DNA from: Lentibacillus lipolyticus
GTDB lineage: Bacteria; Bacillota; Bacilli; Bacillales; Amphibacillaceae
Assembly: GCA_004145795.1 (NCBI GenBank)
Contig: SEIO01000003.1
Span: 62,001 to 126,000 of the forward strand
Direction: 5' to 3'
DNA: 64,000 nt
Both the position numbers and the translations under genes were made by a program. Below are positions 16,696-26,566 of this stretch, piece by piece (the first letter of the stretch is position 1; each line of letters starts with the position of its first letter). Below the pieces are notes generated by a model that was given only the letters and a program-made list of their open reading frames with translations, was not told where the DNA came from and did no database searches.

Positions 16696-17377
16696 AGTGA
16701 AAGACGTGAAGAAAAAGTTTGGTCGTAAACACGTGCTGAAGGGTGTTTCCTTCACGGCCAACAAAGGAGAAATCACCTGCGTTATCGGGATCAACGGGGT
16801 CGGTAAAACAACCATTCTAAATACGATAATGAACCTGACGCCCCTTAATAGCGGACAAATTCTGATTGACGGAGAGAAAATAAACAAACACAGCTATGAA
16901 AAAATCACGTTCATTCCGGATGCCATTACGATGCTCCCCAGCATGACAATTCGCGAGGCGATGCAGTTCATGGACGATTTTTACGACAGTTGGAATCAGG
17001 AACGTGCAACGGAATTACTCGGTTTTTTCAAATTGAAGGAAACCGAGAAAATCAATAACCTATCCAAAGGGAATCGAGCGAAAATCAACTTGTTGCTCGG
17101 ACTGGCGCTGGATGTGGATTATTTGCTGATGGATGAGCCATTTTCCGGAATTGATATGTTCAGCCGCGAGCAAATCGCCGATGTATTCACGAGCCATCTG
17201 GTGGAAGATCGTGGTGTGATTATCACGACGCATGAAATTAGTGATATTGAGCATTTGATTGATAAATCAGTGCTATTGGATAACGGGGTTGTTTTAAAAG
17301 AATTTAATACGGAAGATATGCGGGAAACGGAAGGGAAGTCAATCGTTGATGTGATGAGAGAGGTGTATCAGCAATGA
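16688..17377 (+). CDS. ABC transporter ATP-binding protein, YtrB-like
   Basis: Cytoplasmic ATPase of 229 residues. Walker A is GINGVGKTT near residue 38, the signature is LSKGNRAK near 128, Walker B is YLLMDEPFSGID near 148, and the switch His lies in IITTHEISD. The LSKGN form of the signature occurs in YtrB-type ATPases. The ATG overlaps the regulator stop codon (ATGATTGA); the longer upstream open frame lacks a ribosome site. It pairs with the next gene as permease. Confidence 0.92.
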   Translation: MIEVKDVKKKFGRKHVLKGVSFTANKGEITCVIGINGVGKTTILNTIMNLTPLNSGQILIDGEKINKHSYEKITFIPDAITMLPSMTIREAMQFMDDFYDSWNQERATELLGFFKLKETEKINNLSKGNRAKINLLLGLALDVDYLLMDEPFSGIDMFSREQIADVFTSHLVEDRGVIITTHEISDIEHLIDKSVLLDNGVVLKEFNTEDMRETEGKSIVDVMREVYQQ

Positions 17378-18204
17378 ATCGATTCGTGAAGCTAGTGAAC
17401 TTTGAATTGAGCCGGTTTATGAAGATCTATCTTGTGCTCGTGGCCATGACCGTCGTTGTACAAGTTACCGGCGTCATCGTGAAAGCAAATAAGTACATGT
17501 CAAAAGCCAATACAGCGATTTATGAGGAAATGTTGTCACGGACGGAATTTATTGAGAGGTATGGCCAAATGGGGTTTATGGACGTGACACGCAGCTTATG
17601 GTTTATGGGGCCGATTGCGATATGTACAGCAGCTTTAATTTTCTATGTATTTATGATCTGGTATCGTGACTGGTTTGGGAAAAACACATTTATTTATCGT
17701 TTGCTAATGCTGCCGACAGCCCGGCTGAATGTTTATCTGTCCAAACTGTTATCCATCTTCCTCATGGTACTTGGGCTTGTTTCCGTACAGCTCATCATCT
17801 TACCGCTGGAAAACAGTGTGCTGAAGTGGCTGGTGCCAACGGATTTTAGATCCGATATGACCGTTAGCCAGATTATCAATGGGAACCCCTTATCTATGCT
17901 TGTTCCGCAAACCTTTACCGAGTTTGTTTTGTATTATGGTGCTGGATTCATGGCACTAACGATTGTGTTTACAGCCATCCTGTTCGAGCGCAGTTTCAAA
18001 TGGAAAGGGATCATCGCGGGAATCGGCTATGTTGCGATATCCGTTGTGATCTTCATCCTGCCTGTTTTGTCCATGTTTATAGTGGGGCGTGCGTATCTGT
18101 ATCCACTCGAGATACTTGGTCTGGAAACGGCAATGGGAATTATCGTGACCGTCATGTCCATTTGGGTTGGCAACTACCTGCTGAATAAAAAAATAACGGT
18201 GTGA
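17374..18204 (+). CDS. ABC transporter permease of the YtrA-type operon
   Basis: This 276-residue protein has six predicted membrane segments and starts at an ATG overlapping the ATPase stop by four bases. A large external loop follows the first helix (about residues 35-70). The sequence IFYVFMIWYRDWFGKNTFIY before TM3 resembles the YtrC/YtrD ABC-2-type permeases. Together with the ATPase it should form a homodimeric exporter or a cell-envelope stress transporter. The substrate is unknown. Confidence 0.8.
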   Translation: MNRFVKLVNFELSRFMKIYLVLVAMTVVVQVTGVIVKANKYMSKANTAIYEEMLSRTEFIERYGQMGFMDVTRSLWFMGPIAICTAALIFYVFMIWYRDWFGKNTFIYRLLMLPTARLNVYLSKLLSIFLMVLGLVSVQLIILPLENSVLKWLVPTDFRSDMTVSQIINGNPLSMLVPQTFTEFVLYYGAGFMALTIVFTAILFERSFKWKGIIAGIGYVAISVVIFILPVLSMFIVGRAYLYPLEILGLETAMGIIVTVMSIWVGNYLLNKKITV

Positions 18205-18217
18205 AAGGTGTGATAAC

Positions 18218-19438
18218 ATGAAACGATACTGGAAACTAATGGCCATCATTACGGTTGTCGTGCTGACGGTCGGAACATTTTATATCCAATCCTCCCTATC
18301 AGCAAACGGCTACCCGGAGATTCTTTTCAAAAAAATAAGCGGAGACAAAAATGAATTAGACCCCGTTGTACTGGACGGCTTGTATCGTTCTGAGTGTGGA
18401 ACGAACGTAGACGAACGTGTCAAAGTGACAGCGGAAGGAACAACATATGAACGTGAACAATCATTTTTAGAGCGCATTTCGGGAAGCTTTTTCGGAAATA
18501 ACTTACAGGAATTAAAGGAAAAGCACCGCGGCTTCATGCGCGGAAAAAGCGGACGTGCATCCTCCTTTTATGAAACGGATAGTACACTCGCTTATGCAGC
18601 AGTTAACAACCAGTCTGCACGCGCCCCTAAAAGTGACATGGAATTTGATGTTGCCGTTATGGATAAAGAAAAGGATGAAACGACTTCATTTACTGTACCA
18701 GTGCCTAACCGGGCGATGTACGTACAAGCTTGGGTGGAAGATGTACAAATAATTGATGGAGAGTTGAAGGTGATTACCCAAAATTACCTCAGAGACGGCG
18801 GTGAAGAAAAACACATGTATCGTGTTGATATCTCCAACAAGGAAATCAGTGGAGAAGAAACGATTGCAATGGCTGGAAATCAAGGAGAAAATGCGTATAG
18901 TCGCGTCCACCTACTGGCGAGTCCAGATCGAATAGGTGCACATTCATATGTAATCTTTTCGACAACCAAGGAAGCTCGAAAACAGGAACCGGACAATGCA
19001 CAGATGAAAGCTAAAAAGCGCAATCAGAAGTTCATTGTTTATAACCTGAAAACGGGTGAACAGAATTTTGCAAAAGCTCCGGATTCCTTAACTGATAAAG
19101 ATGTTTTCATGTATAAACAGACAACCCTCTACTTTAGAGATAACCAGCATGTTATCAAATACAATACAGAAACGGATGAAATCATCGACAAACTGGAGCT
19201 GCCTGCACAGGATGAGGGTGACAAGCAGAAGGATAGACAGACGACTGTAGAAATAGTCGATGGAAAAATGTACATGCTGCAAAGCCAAGTAGAATCATCA
19301 TTGGTACCAGGCAACGCTCCTGTCTTAACGATTATGGACGCTGACTCCGGGGATGTGCTTTATAAAGGCGAAATCGTATCGGAAAAGCCCATTGATAACA
19401 ACGCCAGTCTGGACATTTATGGATTATTGATTAAATAA
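18218..19438 (+). CDS. Membrane-anchored extracytoplasmic protein of the YtrA-type operon
   Basis: This 406-residue protein has one N-terminal membrane anchor (residues 7-25) without a lipobox Cys, then a hydrophilic beta-rich region of about 375 residues. Segments such as FIVYNLKTGEQNFAK and LTIMDADSGDVLYKGEIV look like beta-propeller blades. It lies 13 bases after the permease, within the operon. Similar proteins accompany YtrB-type ATPases in related bacilli. A role in sensing or binding the exported compound outside the membrane is inferred only from position. Confidence 0.65.
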   Translation: MKRYWKLMAIITVVVLTVGTFYIQSSLSANGYPEILFKKISGDKNELDPVVLDGLYRSECGTNVDERVKVTAEGTTYEREQSFLERISGSFFGNNLQELKEKHRGFMRGKSGRASSFYETDSTLAYAAVNNQSARAPKSDMEFDVAVMDKEKDETTSFTVPVPNRAMYVQAWVEDVQIIDGELKVITQNYLRDGGEEKHMYRVDISNKEISGEETIAMAGNQGENAYSRVHLLASPDRIGAHSYVIFSTTKEARKQEPDNAQMKAKKRNQKFIVYNLKTGEQNFAKAPDSLTDKDVFMYKQTTLYFRDNQHVIKYNTETDEIIDKLELPAQDEGDKQKDRQTTVEIVDGKMYMLQSQVESSLVPGNAPVLTIMDADSGDVLYKGEIVSEKPIDNNASLDIYGLLIK

Positions 19439-19440
19439 AA

Positions 19441-19488
19441 AACGGGGACGATGCTCACGTTTGTTCAAACGAGGGAGTCGTCCCTTAA
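19441..19488 (+). repeat. GGGGAC-type intergenic palindrome, possible terminator
   Basis: Arms GGGGACGA..CTC and GAGGGAGTCGTCCC bracket an inner ACGTTTG/CAAACGA-type pairing. It is similar in order and sequence to the element at 36547-36594, which suggests a dispersed repeat family. It follows the YtrA-type operon and could end its transcription. Confidence 0.65.
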
Positions 19489-19588
19489 CCTCCTACGAAT
19501 GGCCGATCCATCATAAACACTTGTATTGGAACATACGATGAGTAACAGCTTACAGGATTACTTGCTGTTGTTAGATGGAGGGGTTTTG

Positions 19589-20857
19589 TTGAGGGATATA
19601 ACCGCTATTCTTGTTGATTATTCCAATCAAACGACATTGCATAAAGCATTAGCTTCATTAAACAAGATTCGTTCAAGGTTACATTCTGTTATCGTTTTGC
19701 AAGCGAGCGATGGTTTTTTAAATCGGATGCCGGATGTTGACTGGCATAACCGAATTCAGTCTTTGGCAATTAGAAACGGTGATACTGGAAAAACAGTACG
19801 TGATACAATCCGTACGATTGATAGTTCATTTGTCTTATTTCTCATTAGTCCGGGCTATCTCGCAGTCCAGTCGGCTAATGAATCCCTTCAGCTTCCTCCG
19901 CCCAAAGCAATATTGGAAACCTCGTATGACCTTGAAGTGCGCTATCCATTGCTTGTTCGTACTTCGCTTCTGAAAAAGCAGCCCATCCCAACTTCAGCCC
20001 AGCTGCCATTCAAGGAGGCACTCTTTCCGTCTTGGCTTTCCGGGGTGAAGGATGATGCGAAACTATTACAGGAAGATCTGGTTAGACAGGCAAAGAAAAA
20101 CCGCTCTAAAAACACGCTGGAAAAACGAAAATTGATTCAGAAATATCAATCGGAAAAGACGAGTGTAAATCATCCGAGCCTGTCGATTATGATAGCAGCC
20201 TACAACATGGAAGCTTATATTGAAACCGCCGTTATGTCTTGTCTGCTGCAAAATGAACAGCCGGAGCAGATACTCATCATGGATGACGGATCAACGGATA
20301 ACACATACCAATGTATTCAACGTTACCATGATGATCAGCGGGTAAAGACCTTCCATAAAAAGAATGGGGGAAAGGCTAGAGCATTAAACGAATTACTGCC
20401 TCATGTCACATCCGACTTTATATTGGAACTGGATGCCGATGATTGGCTTGATGCTGATGCAGTTACTGTTATAAAAAAGTATTTATCCATACTACCAGAC
20501 GATGCAGCTCTATTGTATGGCAATCTAAGAAAGTGGAAGCAGTTAAATGGTGATGTTCTTTTTAAAAATCTTGCTAAAGGGAATGCGATTAAGGGAAGGA
20601 AAGATCTTTTATCCTATCGCTTTCCGCTTGGGCCGCGAGTCTATTGTACTTCTACGTTAAAAAAAGAAGGAGGATTTCCAGTCATCGCGTTTGAAGATGG
20701 TCGTCTTTTTGAAGATGTGAGCGTGTTGAACCGTTTAATAAAAAAATACCCGTTTCAATATAAGGATTTTACGGTATACAATGTGCGGGAACACAAGGAA
20801 AGTATTACCAAACAAAACGTTGCAGACTGGCATCAATTTTTACGGTCACTTGAATAG
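19589..20857 (+). CDS. Family 2 glycosyltransferase with an extra N-terminal domain
   Basis: The GT2 catalytic domain begins near residue 200 with LSIMIAAYNMEAYIETAVMS. It carries the nucleotide-binding ILIMDDGSTDNTY and the DxD-type ELDADDWLDADA, and ends with FEDGRLFEDVSVLNRLIKK. The first 190 residues form a separate region resembling the start of another GT2 fold (ITAILVDYSNQTTLHKAL) but lacking a DxD. The TTG start follows GGAGGGG at good spacing; ATG 19538 and TTG 19526 are alternatives with weak ribosome sites. It is convergent with the aminotransferase and opens the glycan region. Confidence 0.82.
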   Translation: MRDITAILVDYSNQTTLHKALASLNKIRSRLHSVIVLQASDGFLNRMPDVDWHNRIQSLAIRNGDTGKTVRDTIRTIDSSFVLFLISPGYLAVQSANESLQLPPPKAILETSYDLEVRYPLLVRTSLLKKQPIPTSAQLPFKEALFPSWLSGVKDDAKLLQEDLVRQAKKNRSKNTLEKRKLIQKYQSEKTSVNHPSLSIMIAAYNMEAYIETAVMSCLLQNEQPEQILIMDDGSTDNTYQCIQRYHDDQRVKTFHKKNGGKARALNELLPHVTSDFILELDADDWLDADAVTVIKKYLSILPDDAALLYGNLRKWKQLNGDVLFKNLAKGNAIKGRKDLLSYRFPLGPRVYCTSTLKKEGGFPVIAFEDGRLFEDVSVLNRLIKKYPFQYKDFTVYNVREHKESITKQNVADWHQFLRSLE

Positions 20858-20884
20858 GCGGACAGTGGCTATTCATTGTCCGCC
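20857..20884. terminator. Hairpin between convergent glycan genes
   Basis: GGCGGACA/TGTCCGCC stem overlapping the stop codons of the GT2 and aminotransferase genes; there is no clear T-run, so termination is likely but not certain. Confidence 0.55.
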
Positions 20885-21993
20885 AGAAAGTCTTTTATTG
20901 TTGTAATAATATAATCCTGTTTTTGGAAAGATAACATAGGAAAGATAGGTAGCGCCAGGACTCGTTCAGACAATCTTTCAGCTAATGGAAAATCGCCTTT
21001 TTTATAACCCAGATAGTCTAAAGCTGGCTGCAAATGAAGCGGGAGAGGATAGTAAACAGCCGAATCAATACCGTTTTGTTGTAGCGTGGAAGCCAGTTCA
21101 TTCCGTTGCTCTAATTCGATACAATATTGATGAAAGGTGTGTTCACGACCTGTTGCCACTTCTGGTGTTTTCACTAGATCCTGTAAAGTCTCTGTGTACC
21201 TTCTGGCAATTTCTTTTCGGTTATGCAGAAAAATATCCAAATATCGTAATTTTACTAGTAAGACAGCCGCTTGTATTTCATCAAGTCTGCTGTTCATCCC
21301 AATTGCAGAATGGTAGTATTTTTCCTTGCTGCCATGATTACGGAACTGATTAATGCTTTCATATACTTCCCGGTTATTGGTTGTTACCAGTCCGGCATCG
21401 CCAAATGCGCCTAAGTTTTTGGAAGGAAAGAAGGAAAAACAGCCAACATCTCCAATTGCTCCTACCCGTTTCCCGTCATATTCTGTTCCAATGGCTTGGC
21501 AAGCGTCTTCTATGACACGTAAACCATGGTCGTTTGCAACCCGCATAATCTGATCCATGTTAGCAGCTTTGCCGTACAAATGAACGACAATGATAGCTTT
21601 TGTGTTTTGCGTTATCATTTTTTTCACTTCAGCTGGATCAATATTATACGTTTTTTCCTCTATATCGGCAAAAACCGGTTTGGCGCCAACGTGTACAATT
21701 GCCTCAGCGGTGGCAAAGAAGGTAAAGGGGGTTGTAATCACTTCATCACCCGGCCCTATACCCAATGCGTTTAGTGATAATGTTAGGGCATCTGTACCAC
21801 TGGCGACACCGATTCCAAAGTTGCTACCAATATATTGTGCTAATGATTTTTCCAACTGTGCTCCTTTTTCCCCTAGAATATAGTCACTGCTTGCGATAAC
21901 GTCGTTAATTGCCTCTTGTATTGGGGCCTGGATTAGTGATAACTCCTCTTTTAAATCAACCATCGGTATCTGGCTCCATCCGCGATGTGTCAA
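20869..21993 (-). CDS. DegT/DnrJ/EryC1-type sugar aminotransferase (WbpE-like)
   Basis: PLP enzyme of 374 residues that transfers an amino group from glutamate to a keto-sugar nucleotide. The fold-type I signature is complete: [20 protein letters not shown] near residue 55, the Asp in [14 protein letters not shown] near 160, and the Schiff-base Lys in [15 protein letters not shown] near 185. Its start overlaps the dehydrogenase stop by four bases. Beside an NAD oxidoreductase, an acyltransferase and a 2-epimerase, the natural role is the 3-amination step towards UDP-2,3-diamino uronic acids. Amination at C4 is possible too. Confidence 0.85.
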   Translation of the reverse strand: MTHRGWSQIPMVDLKEELSLIQAPIQEAINDVIASSDYILGEKGAQLEKSLAQYIGSNFGIGVASGTDALTLSLNALGIGPGDEVITTPFTFFATAEAIVHVGAKPVFADIEEKTYNIDPAEVKKMITQNTKAIIVVHLYGKAANMDQIMRVANDHGLRVIEDACQAIGTEYDGKRVGAIGDVGCFSFFPSKNLGAFGDAGLVTTNNREVYESINQFRNHGSKEKYYHSAIGMNSRLDEIQAAVLLVKLRYLDIFLHNRKEIARRYTETLQDLVKTPEVATGREHTFHQYCIELEQRNELASTLQQNGIDSAVYYPLPLHLQPALDYLGYKKGDFPLAERLSERVLALPIFPMLSFQKQDYIITTIKDFLADNE

Positions 21994-23306
21994 TGGTACA
22001 TGCCCCCTTCATTTCCGATTCCTTCATACATGATACCAAGCCGAGCTATTTCATGTTTAGGAAGCTTATTTCGTCCGTCTGCAATGATCTGGCACCCGGT
22101 GAACTGACTGAAATCAATCGTACTGTATTCCTTGTGAAATGCCTGCAGGATCACAATATCCATGTCGGAACACTGTTTATCATTTAACGTTAATGGGGTG
22201 GCTCCGTACTGTCTGATTTCATGGTCCGAAAATAATGGGTCATTGACATAGGGATTGGCTCCTTTTTTCCGAATCTGATCAATCAAAAGTAATGCGGTTG
22301 ATTTTGTTGGTTCTTTTACATTCCCTCGATAGGATAATCCTAAAATGAGAACGTTTTTATCCTTTAATGAACCAATCCGCTTTTCAATTTTCGTCATAGC
22401 ATAGTCTGCCATCCGGTCATTGATTTGCCTTGATAAAGGTGTGATTCCCTCATTCAAACCCTTGTTAATGAAAAAATACGGATAAATTGGAATACAATGC
22501 CCGCCAACCCCGATGCCAGGTGAATGGATATTGGAATAGGGCTGGCTATTGCCTGCTTGAATTACTTCAGCCATATTGACACCTTTATCTTCAGCAAATA
22601 TAGCCAATTCATTGGCTAGTGCAATGTTGACGTCACGGTATACACACTCGGCAACTTTTGCAAATTCGGCTGTTTCCAGTGAATGCACTTCCATGACACT
22701 ACAGCCAAGTGCCTTCTCATAGAATTTTTTCGCCCGTTCAAGACTTTTCTCGTTGATGCCTCCTATGATTTTCGGGTAATGCTCCAAATCATGGATAATC
22801 TGATTTGAATACACCCGTTCCGGACTGTAGGCCAAGTCAAAATCCTGGCCCGGACAGAGCCCTGATATTTTTTCGATCATTTTACCAAAGCGATTCTTCG
22901 TGTCTCCAGGCGGCAAGGTTGTTTCAAAAATGACTAACGAATCTTTTTGTATTCCTTTCGCTATTTCTGTAACGGCATGGTCAATATATTGATAATCGAT
23001 GTTGTTTTGTTCATCAGTTAATACGGGAACAATCACAACAATGACATCCGATCTGGCGGTGGCCTCGGATGTAGCAGTCGTAGCTGACAGTGTATAATTC
23101 TTGTAAGCCTCTGATACTAATTGATCTAATCCCGGTTCATGAGTAATATGGGATTTCCCGCGATTGACGGAAGCAACGACTTTGCTATCGATGTCTGCAC
23201 CGTAAACGTTGAAATGATTATTAGCAAAAACAGCAGCCAGTGTCAGTCCCAATTTGCCGAGACCAACAACTGCCACATTTGATAATGAAAAGTTTTGATC
23301 TGTCAT
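21990..23306 (-). CDS. UDP-N-acetyl-hexosamine 6-dehydrogenase (WecC/WbpA-like)
   Basis: Oxidises C6 of a UDP-HexNAc to the uronic acid with two NAD+. The 438-residue protein has the Rossmann motif [14 protein letters not shown], the Glu in [12 protein letters not shown], a central dimer domain and the catalytic Cys in [13 protein letters not shown]. The C-terminal domain has [18 protein letters not shown] chose ATG 23306; the longer frame starting at TTG 23336 has no ribosome site, and support for 23306 is also weak. Either UDP-ManNAc or UDP-GlcNAc could be the substrate; the neighbours favour the latter. Confidence 0.85.
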   Translation of the reverse strand: MTDQNFSLSNVAVVGLGKLGLTLAAVFANNHFNVYGADIDSKVVASVNRGKSHITHEPGLDQLVSEAYKNYTLSATTATSEATARSDVIVVIVPVLTDEQNNIDYQYIDHAVTEIAKGIQKDSLVIFETTLPPGDTKNRFGKMIEKISGLCPGQDFDLAYSPERVYSNQIIHDLEHYPKIIGGINEKSLERAKKFYEKALGCSVMEVHSLETAEFAKVAECVYRDVNIALANELAIFAEDKGVNMAEVIQAGNSQPYSNIHSPGIGVGGHCIPIYPYFFINKGLNEGITPLSRQINDRMADYAMTKIEKRIGSLKDKNVLILGLSYRGNVKEPTKSTALLLIDQIRKKGANPYVNDPLFSDHEIRQYGATPLTLNDKQCSDMDIVILQAFHKEYSTIDFSQFTGCQIIADGRNKLPKHEIARLGIMYEGIGNEGGMYH

Positions 23307-23435
23307 GATGATTCTGAACCCCATTTCTGTCGTCAAAAGATGTTTATGGAATAGTTTATGGATATGAGAATCAATATGACTGGACTAATCACTACCGTTA
23401 AAAAAACAGTTCAATAGTTGTGCCAATTGGATTGC

Positions 23436-24440
23436 CTATAAACTTTTGTAAATATCAATATAGCGGTCGGCCACGACTGGTGCGTGGTGATACTTCTCAA
23501 TATACGTTCTTCCTTGTTTGCCAAGCTTTTCCCACTTATGCGGGTTTTGCAGAAGATTTTTTAATACGGCTGTTATGGTATCTGGATTAGCATTTACAAT
23601 AGGCAAGCCTTGGGGATATTTGGACACCAGGTCTTCTCTTATATAACAAATAACGGGTTTACCAAACGCCATTGCCTCGGAACTGATATAACCGCTGGCA
23701 CCAATCCGCAGCTGATCGATCACAATATCTGCGCGGGAAAGGAGGCTTTTCGCTTCTTCATTGGAAGTACCCTCGATTAATTGAAATTGAAACGACAAAC
23801 CTGAACGCTTCAGCTCATTGATAGCATTCTGGATAGATTCAGTCCCTTTGATATGCCGTGACGTTGGGGCGTGAACAACGAGGGGAGAGGTGTTTTTAGG
23901 GGCTGGGTAACGCGGTGTATATTGATTGGCATCAATGGTATGCGGAATCACGTGAACATGTTTGTAGGAATTTCTAATATAGGATTCTAATTCATAATCC
24001 TGTACAATCGCATGGTCCACATACGTTGCCAAAGTGGATACATTTCTGCTTATTTTTTCTTCAGTCCATTCCGGCTTCACTCGGACATAAGGGTTATTTT
24101 TTTCCGCAGCCGAAGGACGTCTGATCTCTGAACCATGATGATGGACAACCATTTTCTTTCCGGCACGTTTCAGCATTTTCAGGTCGCTTTTGTCCGCATA
24201 AAATGTTTCACCGAAATGAAAATGAAAGATGTCATAGTGAAGCATCGATTCTTTTAAAAAGCGTTTGATTTTCCTTGTCCGTTCCTGTCTTGACAAATTG
24301 TTAAGCTGCAGACATATGTCCGGTTTAAATGCAAAAGGGTGCTCCTCAAAATGACAGGATACCGATTGAACGCCCTTTGCCCGCAGTGCATTGGATAATT
24401 CAATCATCGGTGAACCATAAGGGAGATGCAATACACGCAC
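23436..24440 (-). CDS. Family 4 glycosyltransferase
   Basis: GT-B-fold glycosyltransferase of 334 residues. The N-terminal domain has HYDIFHFHFGETF and VVHHHGSEIRRPS; the C-terminal nucleotide-sugar site is ADIVIDQLRIGASGYISSEA followed by MAFGKPVICYI, where the E-x7-E-like spacing is partly kept. The GTG start (MRVLHLPYG) is placed nine bases after AAAGG; the ATG three codons upstream is too close. No membrane segment is present, so it acts in the cytoplasm. It lies between another GT4 gene and the dehydrogenase in one operon. Confidence 0.8.
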   Translation of the reverse strand: MRVLHLPYGSPMIELSNALRAKGVQSVSCHFEEHPFAFKPDICLQLNNLSRQERTRKIKRFLKESMLHYDIFHFHFGETFYADKSDLKMLKRAGKKMVVHHHGSEIRRPSAAEKNNPYVRVKPEWTEEKISRNVSTLATYVDHAIVQDYELESYIRNSYKHVHVIPHTIDANQYTPRYPAPKNTSPLVVHAPTSRHIKGTESIQNAINELKRSGLSFQFQLIEGTSNEEAKSLLSRADIVIDQLRIGASGYISSEAMAFGKPVICYIREDLVSKYPQGLPIVNANPDTITAVLKNLLQNPHKWEKLGKQGRTYIEKYHHAPVVADRYIDIYKSL

Positions 24441-24456
24441 GATTATCATCCTTTCG

Positions 24457-25683
24457 TTACACGTTCGAAACTAGTTGTTCATATACGCTTAACAGTCGCT
24501 TTTCCATATGCCCCCAGCTATACACAGTTTCCATTATATTTCGTCCATTTTGTCCCATTTGCCGGATCTTGTCTCTGTCTGATGCTAGATGGGTGAGTAG
24601 TTCAACATAATCCCCAGCGGCAGCCTGCCTTTTTTTGACGGCACAGCCGCAGTCATACGTTTTTAGAAAGTTTTCCATATCGGTGCATTGGTTGACGATA
24701 ACGGGAACACCATTGTTCAAATAACTGAAAAACTTGTTTGGCATAGCAAAGCGATTATTCAGGGAATTAGCAGCGTCTAAATCAATCCAACCAATATCAA
24801 CGTCCCACATTGCCTCGGGGATCTTTTCATAACTTACCCAGCCAGTATACGTTATTTTATTTTTTATGTGTGGGTCCAGATGCTTGAGATAATCCGCTTC
24901 GAAGTGTTCCCCCCCTCCAATGATTTTGACCTTCATGGGGAAGTGCTGATTGCATTTCTCCATTAAAGTTATTAGCTTTCGGATATTTCCTCGTTTTTTA
25001 CTTAACTTGCCTTCAAATGCTAGGGTGAGTTCCGGCTTGTTTGCCTTATTTGGATTATAATCTGTTGCTAGTGGGGGAGAATTATAAATCACTTTGATCG
25101 GGAGTTGTGGGTGTATGCTGCCGTACCATTTCTTAATAGATTCCGATACAGTAATCACATAGTCTAATTCACTCAGCATAGATGTTAGCATTTGCTTTTT
25201 AACGTTTTGTATATTCTGCGCTTCGCTGGTGAGCGGATCGGGCTCTAACTCATGGCTGTCGTAGATTAATTTCGTCTGTTTTCCGTTTGCTGCAAGTGCC
25301 CGTTTGATTCCAATGCCCGCATACAACGATACAAACTCATGTGCATGGTAAATATCAGCCTTTTCCTTCATACCAAGCTGTGTCAGCGGATGTTTAAAAT
25401 GGGTAAACTTTCCAGAACGAACATGATGATAAAGCTCTTTGATACGCTTCTCGAGATGGATATGTTCATATGTAATAATTTTAATGCCTTCATAATGGAA
25501 CGTTTGATGCAGGAACGTATCATGAAAAATACCCCCATCCGTGTCAAATAGGAAGCCATTCTTTCTGGGAACGATCATGGTTACGGAATACCCAAGTTTA
25601 ATCAGGCTTTTCGCCTCTTTTTTAAAAATCCTGGCATCTAAAAACGGATGTTCCGCTACTAAAAAACACACACGTTTTCCCAT
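24457..25683 (-). CDS. Family 4 glycosyltransferase, paralogue of the one at 29870-31096
   Basis: GT-B glycosyltransferase of 408 residues leading the minus-strand operon. The N terminus VCFLVAEHPFLDARIFKKEA is nearly repeated in the protein at 29870-31096. Donor-site residues follow IGWIDLDAANSLNNRF and AMPNKFFSYLNNGVPVIVNQ. AGGAGG lies before the ATG. It is cytoplasmic and soluble. It diverges from the SDR-epimerase operon across 112 bases. Its donor sugar cannot be told from sequence. Confidence 0.82.
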   Translation of the reverse strand: MGKRVCFLVAEHPFLDARIFKKEAKSLIKLGYSVTMIVPRKNGFLFDTDGGIFHDTFLHQTFHYEGIKIITYEHIHLEKRIKELYHHVRSGKFTHFKHPLTQLGMKEKADIYHAHEFVSLYAGIGIKRALAANGKQTKLIYDSHELEPDPLTSEAQNIQNVKKQMLTSMLSELDYVITVSESIKKWYGSIHPQLPIKVIYNSPPLATDYNPNKANKPELTLAFEGKLSKKRGNIRKLITLMEKCNQHFPMKVKIIGGGEHFEADYLKHLDPHIKNKITYTGWVSYEKIPEAMWDVDIGWIDLDAANSLNNRFAMPNKFFSYLNNGVPVIVNQCTDMENFLKTYDCGCAVKKRQAAAGDYVELLTHLASDRDKIRQMGQNGRNIMETVYSWGHMEKRLLSVYEQLVSNV

Positions 25684-25795
25684 CTTGATCCTCCTGAAAT
25701 TGGCCGTAATACTATTCCAAACGTATTAACAATAATCAGGAATTATTCATACAGATAAAAAGCAAGTGGAAGCACGAATCGTGGGAGGAGACAAG

Positions 25796-26554
25796 ATGGA
25801 ATTAAATCTGAAAGGAAAAAAGGTGCTGGTGACCGGAGGAACAAAAGGGATTGGAAAGGCAATCGCCAAGGCATTTCTGGCTGAAGGTGCATATGTTGGA
25901 ATAGCAGCCAGAAGCGGCGCTGAACTTTCCAACGTAAAACATGAACTGGGAATACATGAAACCTACCAGAAAGATCTCTCGAAACACGAAGACAGGGAAC
26001 AGCTTATCACGGCGTTTACCAACGATTTTAATACCATTGATGTACTTGTGAATAACGCCGGGGTAAGCTATGGAAATTCGGTTGTGGACACGTCACCAAG
26101 TGTGTTTGATGAAGTAATGGAGGTAAACTTCCTGTCTGCTGTCCATTTAAGTCAGTTAGCCAGTAAACACATGATTGAAAACAAACAAGGTGTCATTATC
26201 AATATTTCATCCATTTACGGGAAAGAAGCTGGTGGTTTACCTTCCTATAATGCTTCGAAGGCTGCATTAATTAGTTTCACGAAGTCGTTTAGCACCGAGG
26301 TGATCAAGAAAAATGTTCGTGTCGTTGGTATTGCCCCCGGTGCTATCTATCATCCCAATGAAGAGTGGAAGCGAAGGCTGGAACGTGATCCTGATTTTCT
26401 AACCAACTATGCCCGCGAGAAGATACCCGCAGGACGGCTCGGCACACCAGAAGAAATCGGAAATACGGCCGCCTTTCTAGCATCTGATAAAGCTTCGTGG
26501 ATTGTCGGATCAACCATTACAGTAGACGGCGGGCAGTCCAGAATGAATTTTTAA
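25796..26554 (+). CDS. SDR-family oxidoreductase
   Basis: Classical short-chain dehydrogenase of 252 residues. NAD(P) motif is VLVTGGTKGIGKAIAKAF near residue 10, NNAG near 85, catalytic Ser in INISSIYGKEAGG near 137, and YxxxK in PSYNASKAALISF near 150. The C terminus GSTITVDGGQS is typical. GGGAGGAG precedes the ATG. It is the first gene of a three-gene plus-strand operon with a nucleotide-sugar epimerase and UDP-GlcNAc 2-epimerase, so reduction of a keto-sugar intermediate is plausible; FabG-like activity is the alternative. Confidence 0.82.
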   Translation: MELNLKGKKVLVTGGTKGIGKAIAKAFLAEGAYVGIAARSGAELSNVKHELGIHETYQKDLSKHEDREQLITAFTNDFNTIDVLVNNAGVSYGNSVVDTSPSVFDEVMEVNFLSAVHLSQLASKHMIENKQGVIINISSIYGKEAGGLPSYNASKAALISFTKSFSTEVIKKNVRVVGIAPGAIYHPNEEWKRRLERDPDFLTNYAREKIPAGRLGTPEEIGNTAAFLASDKASWIVGSTITVDGGQSRMNF

Positions 26555-26566
26555 TAATCGAAAGGA

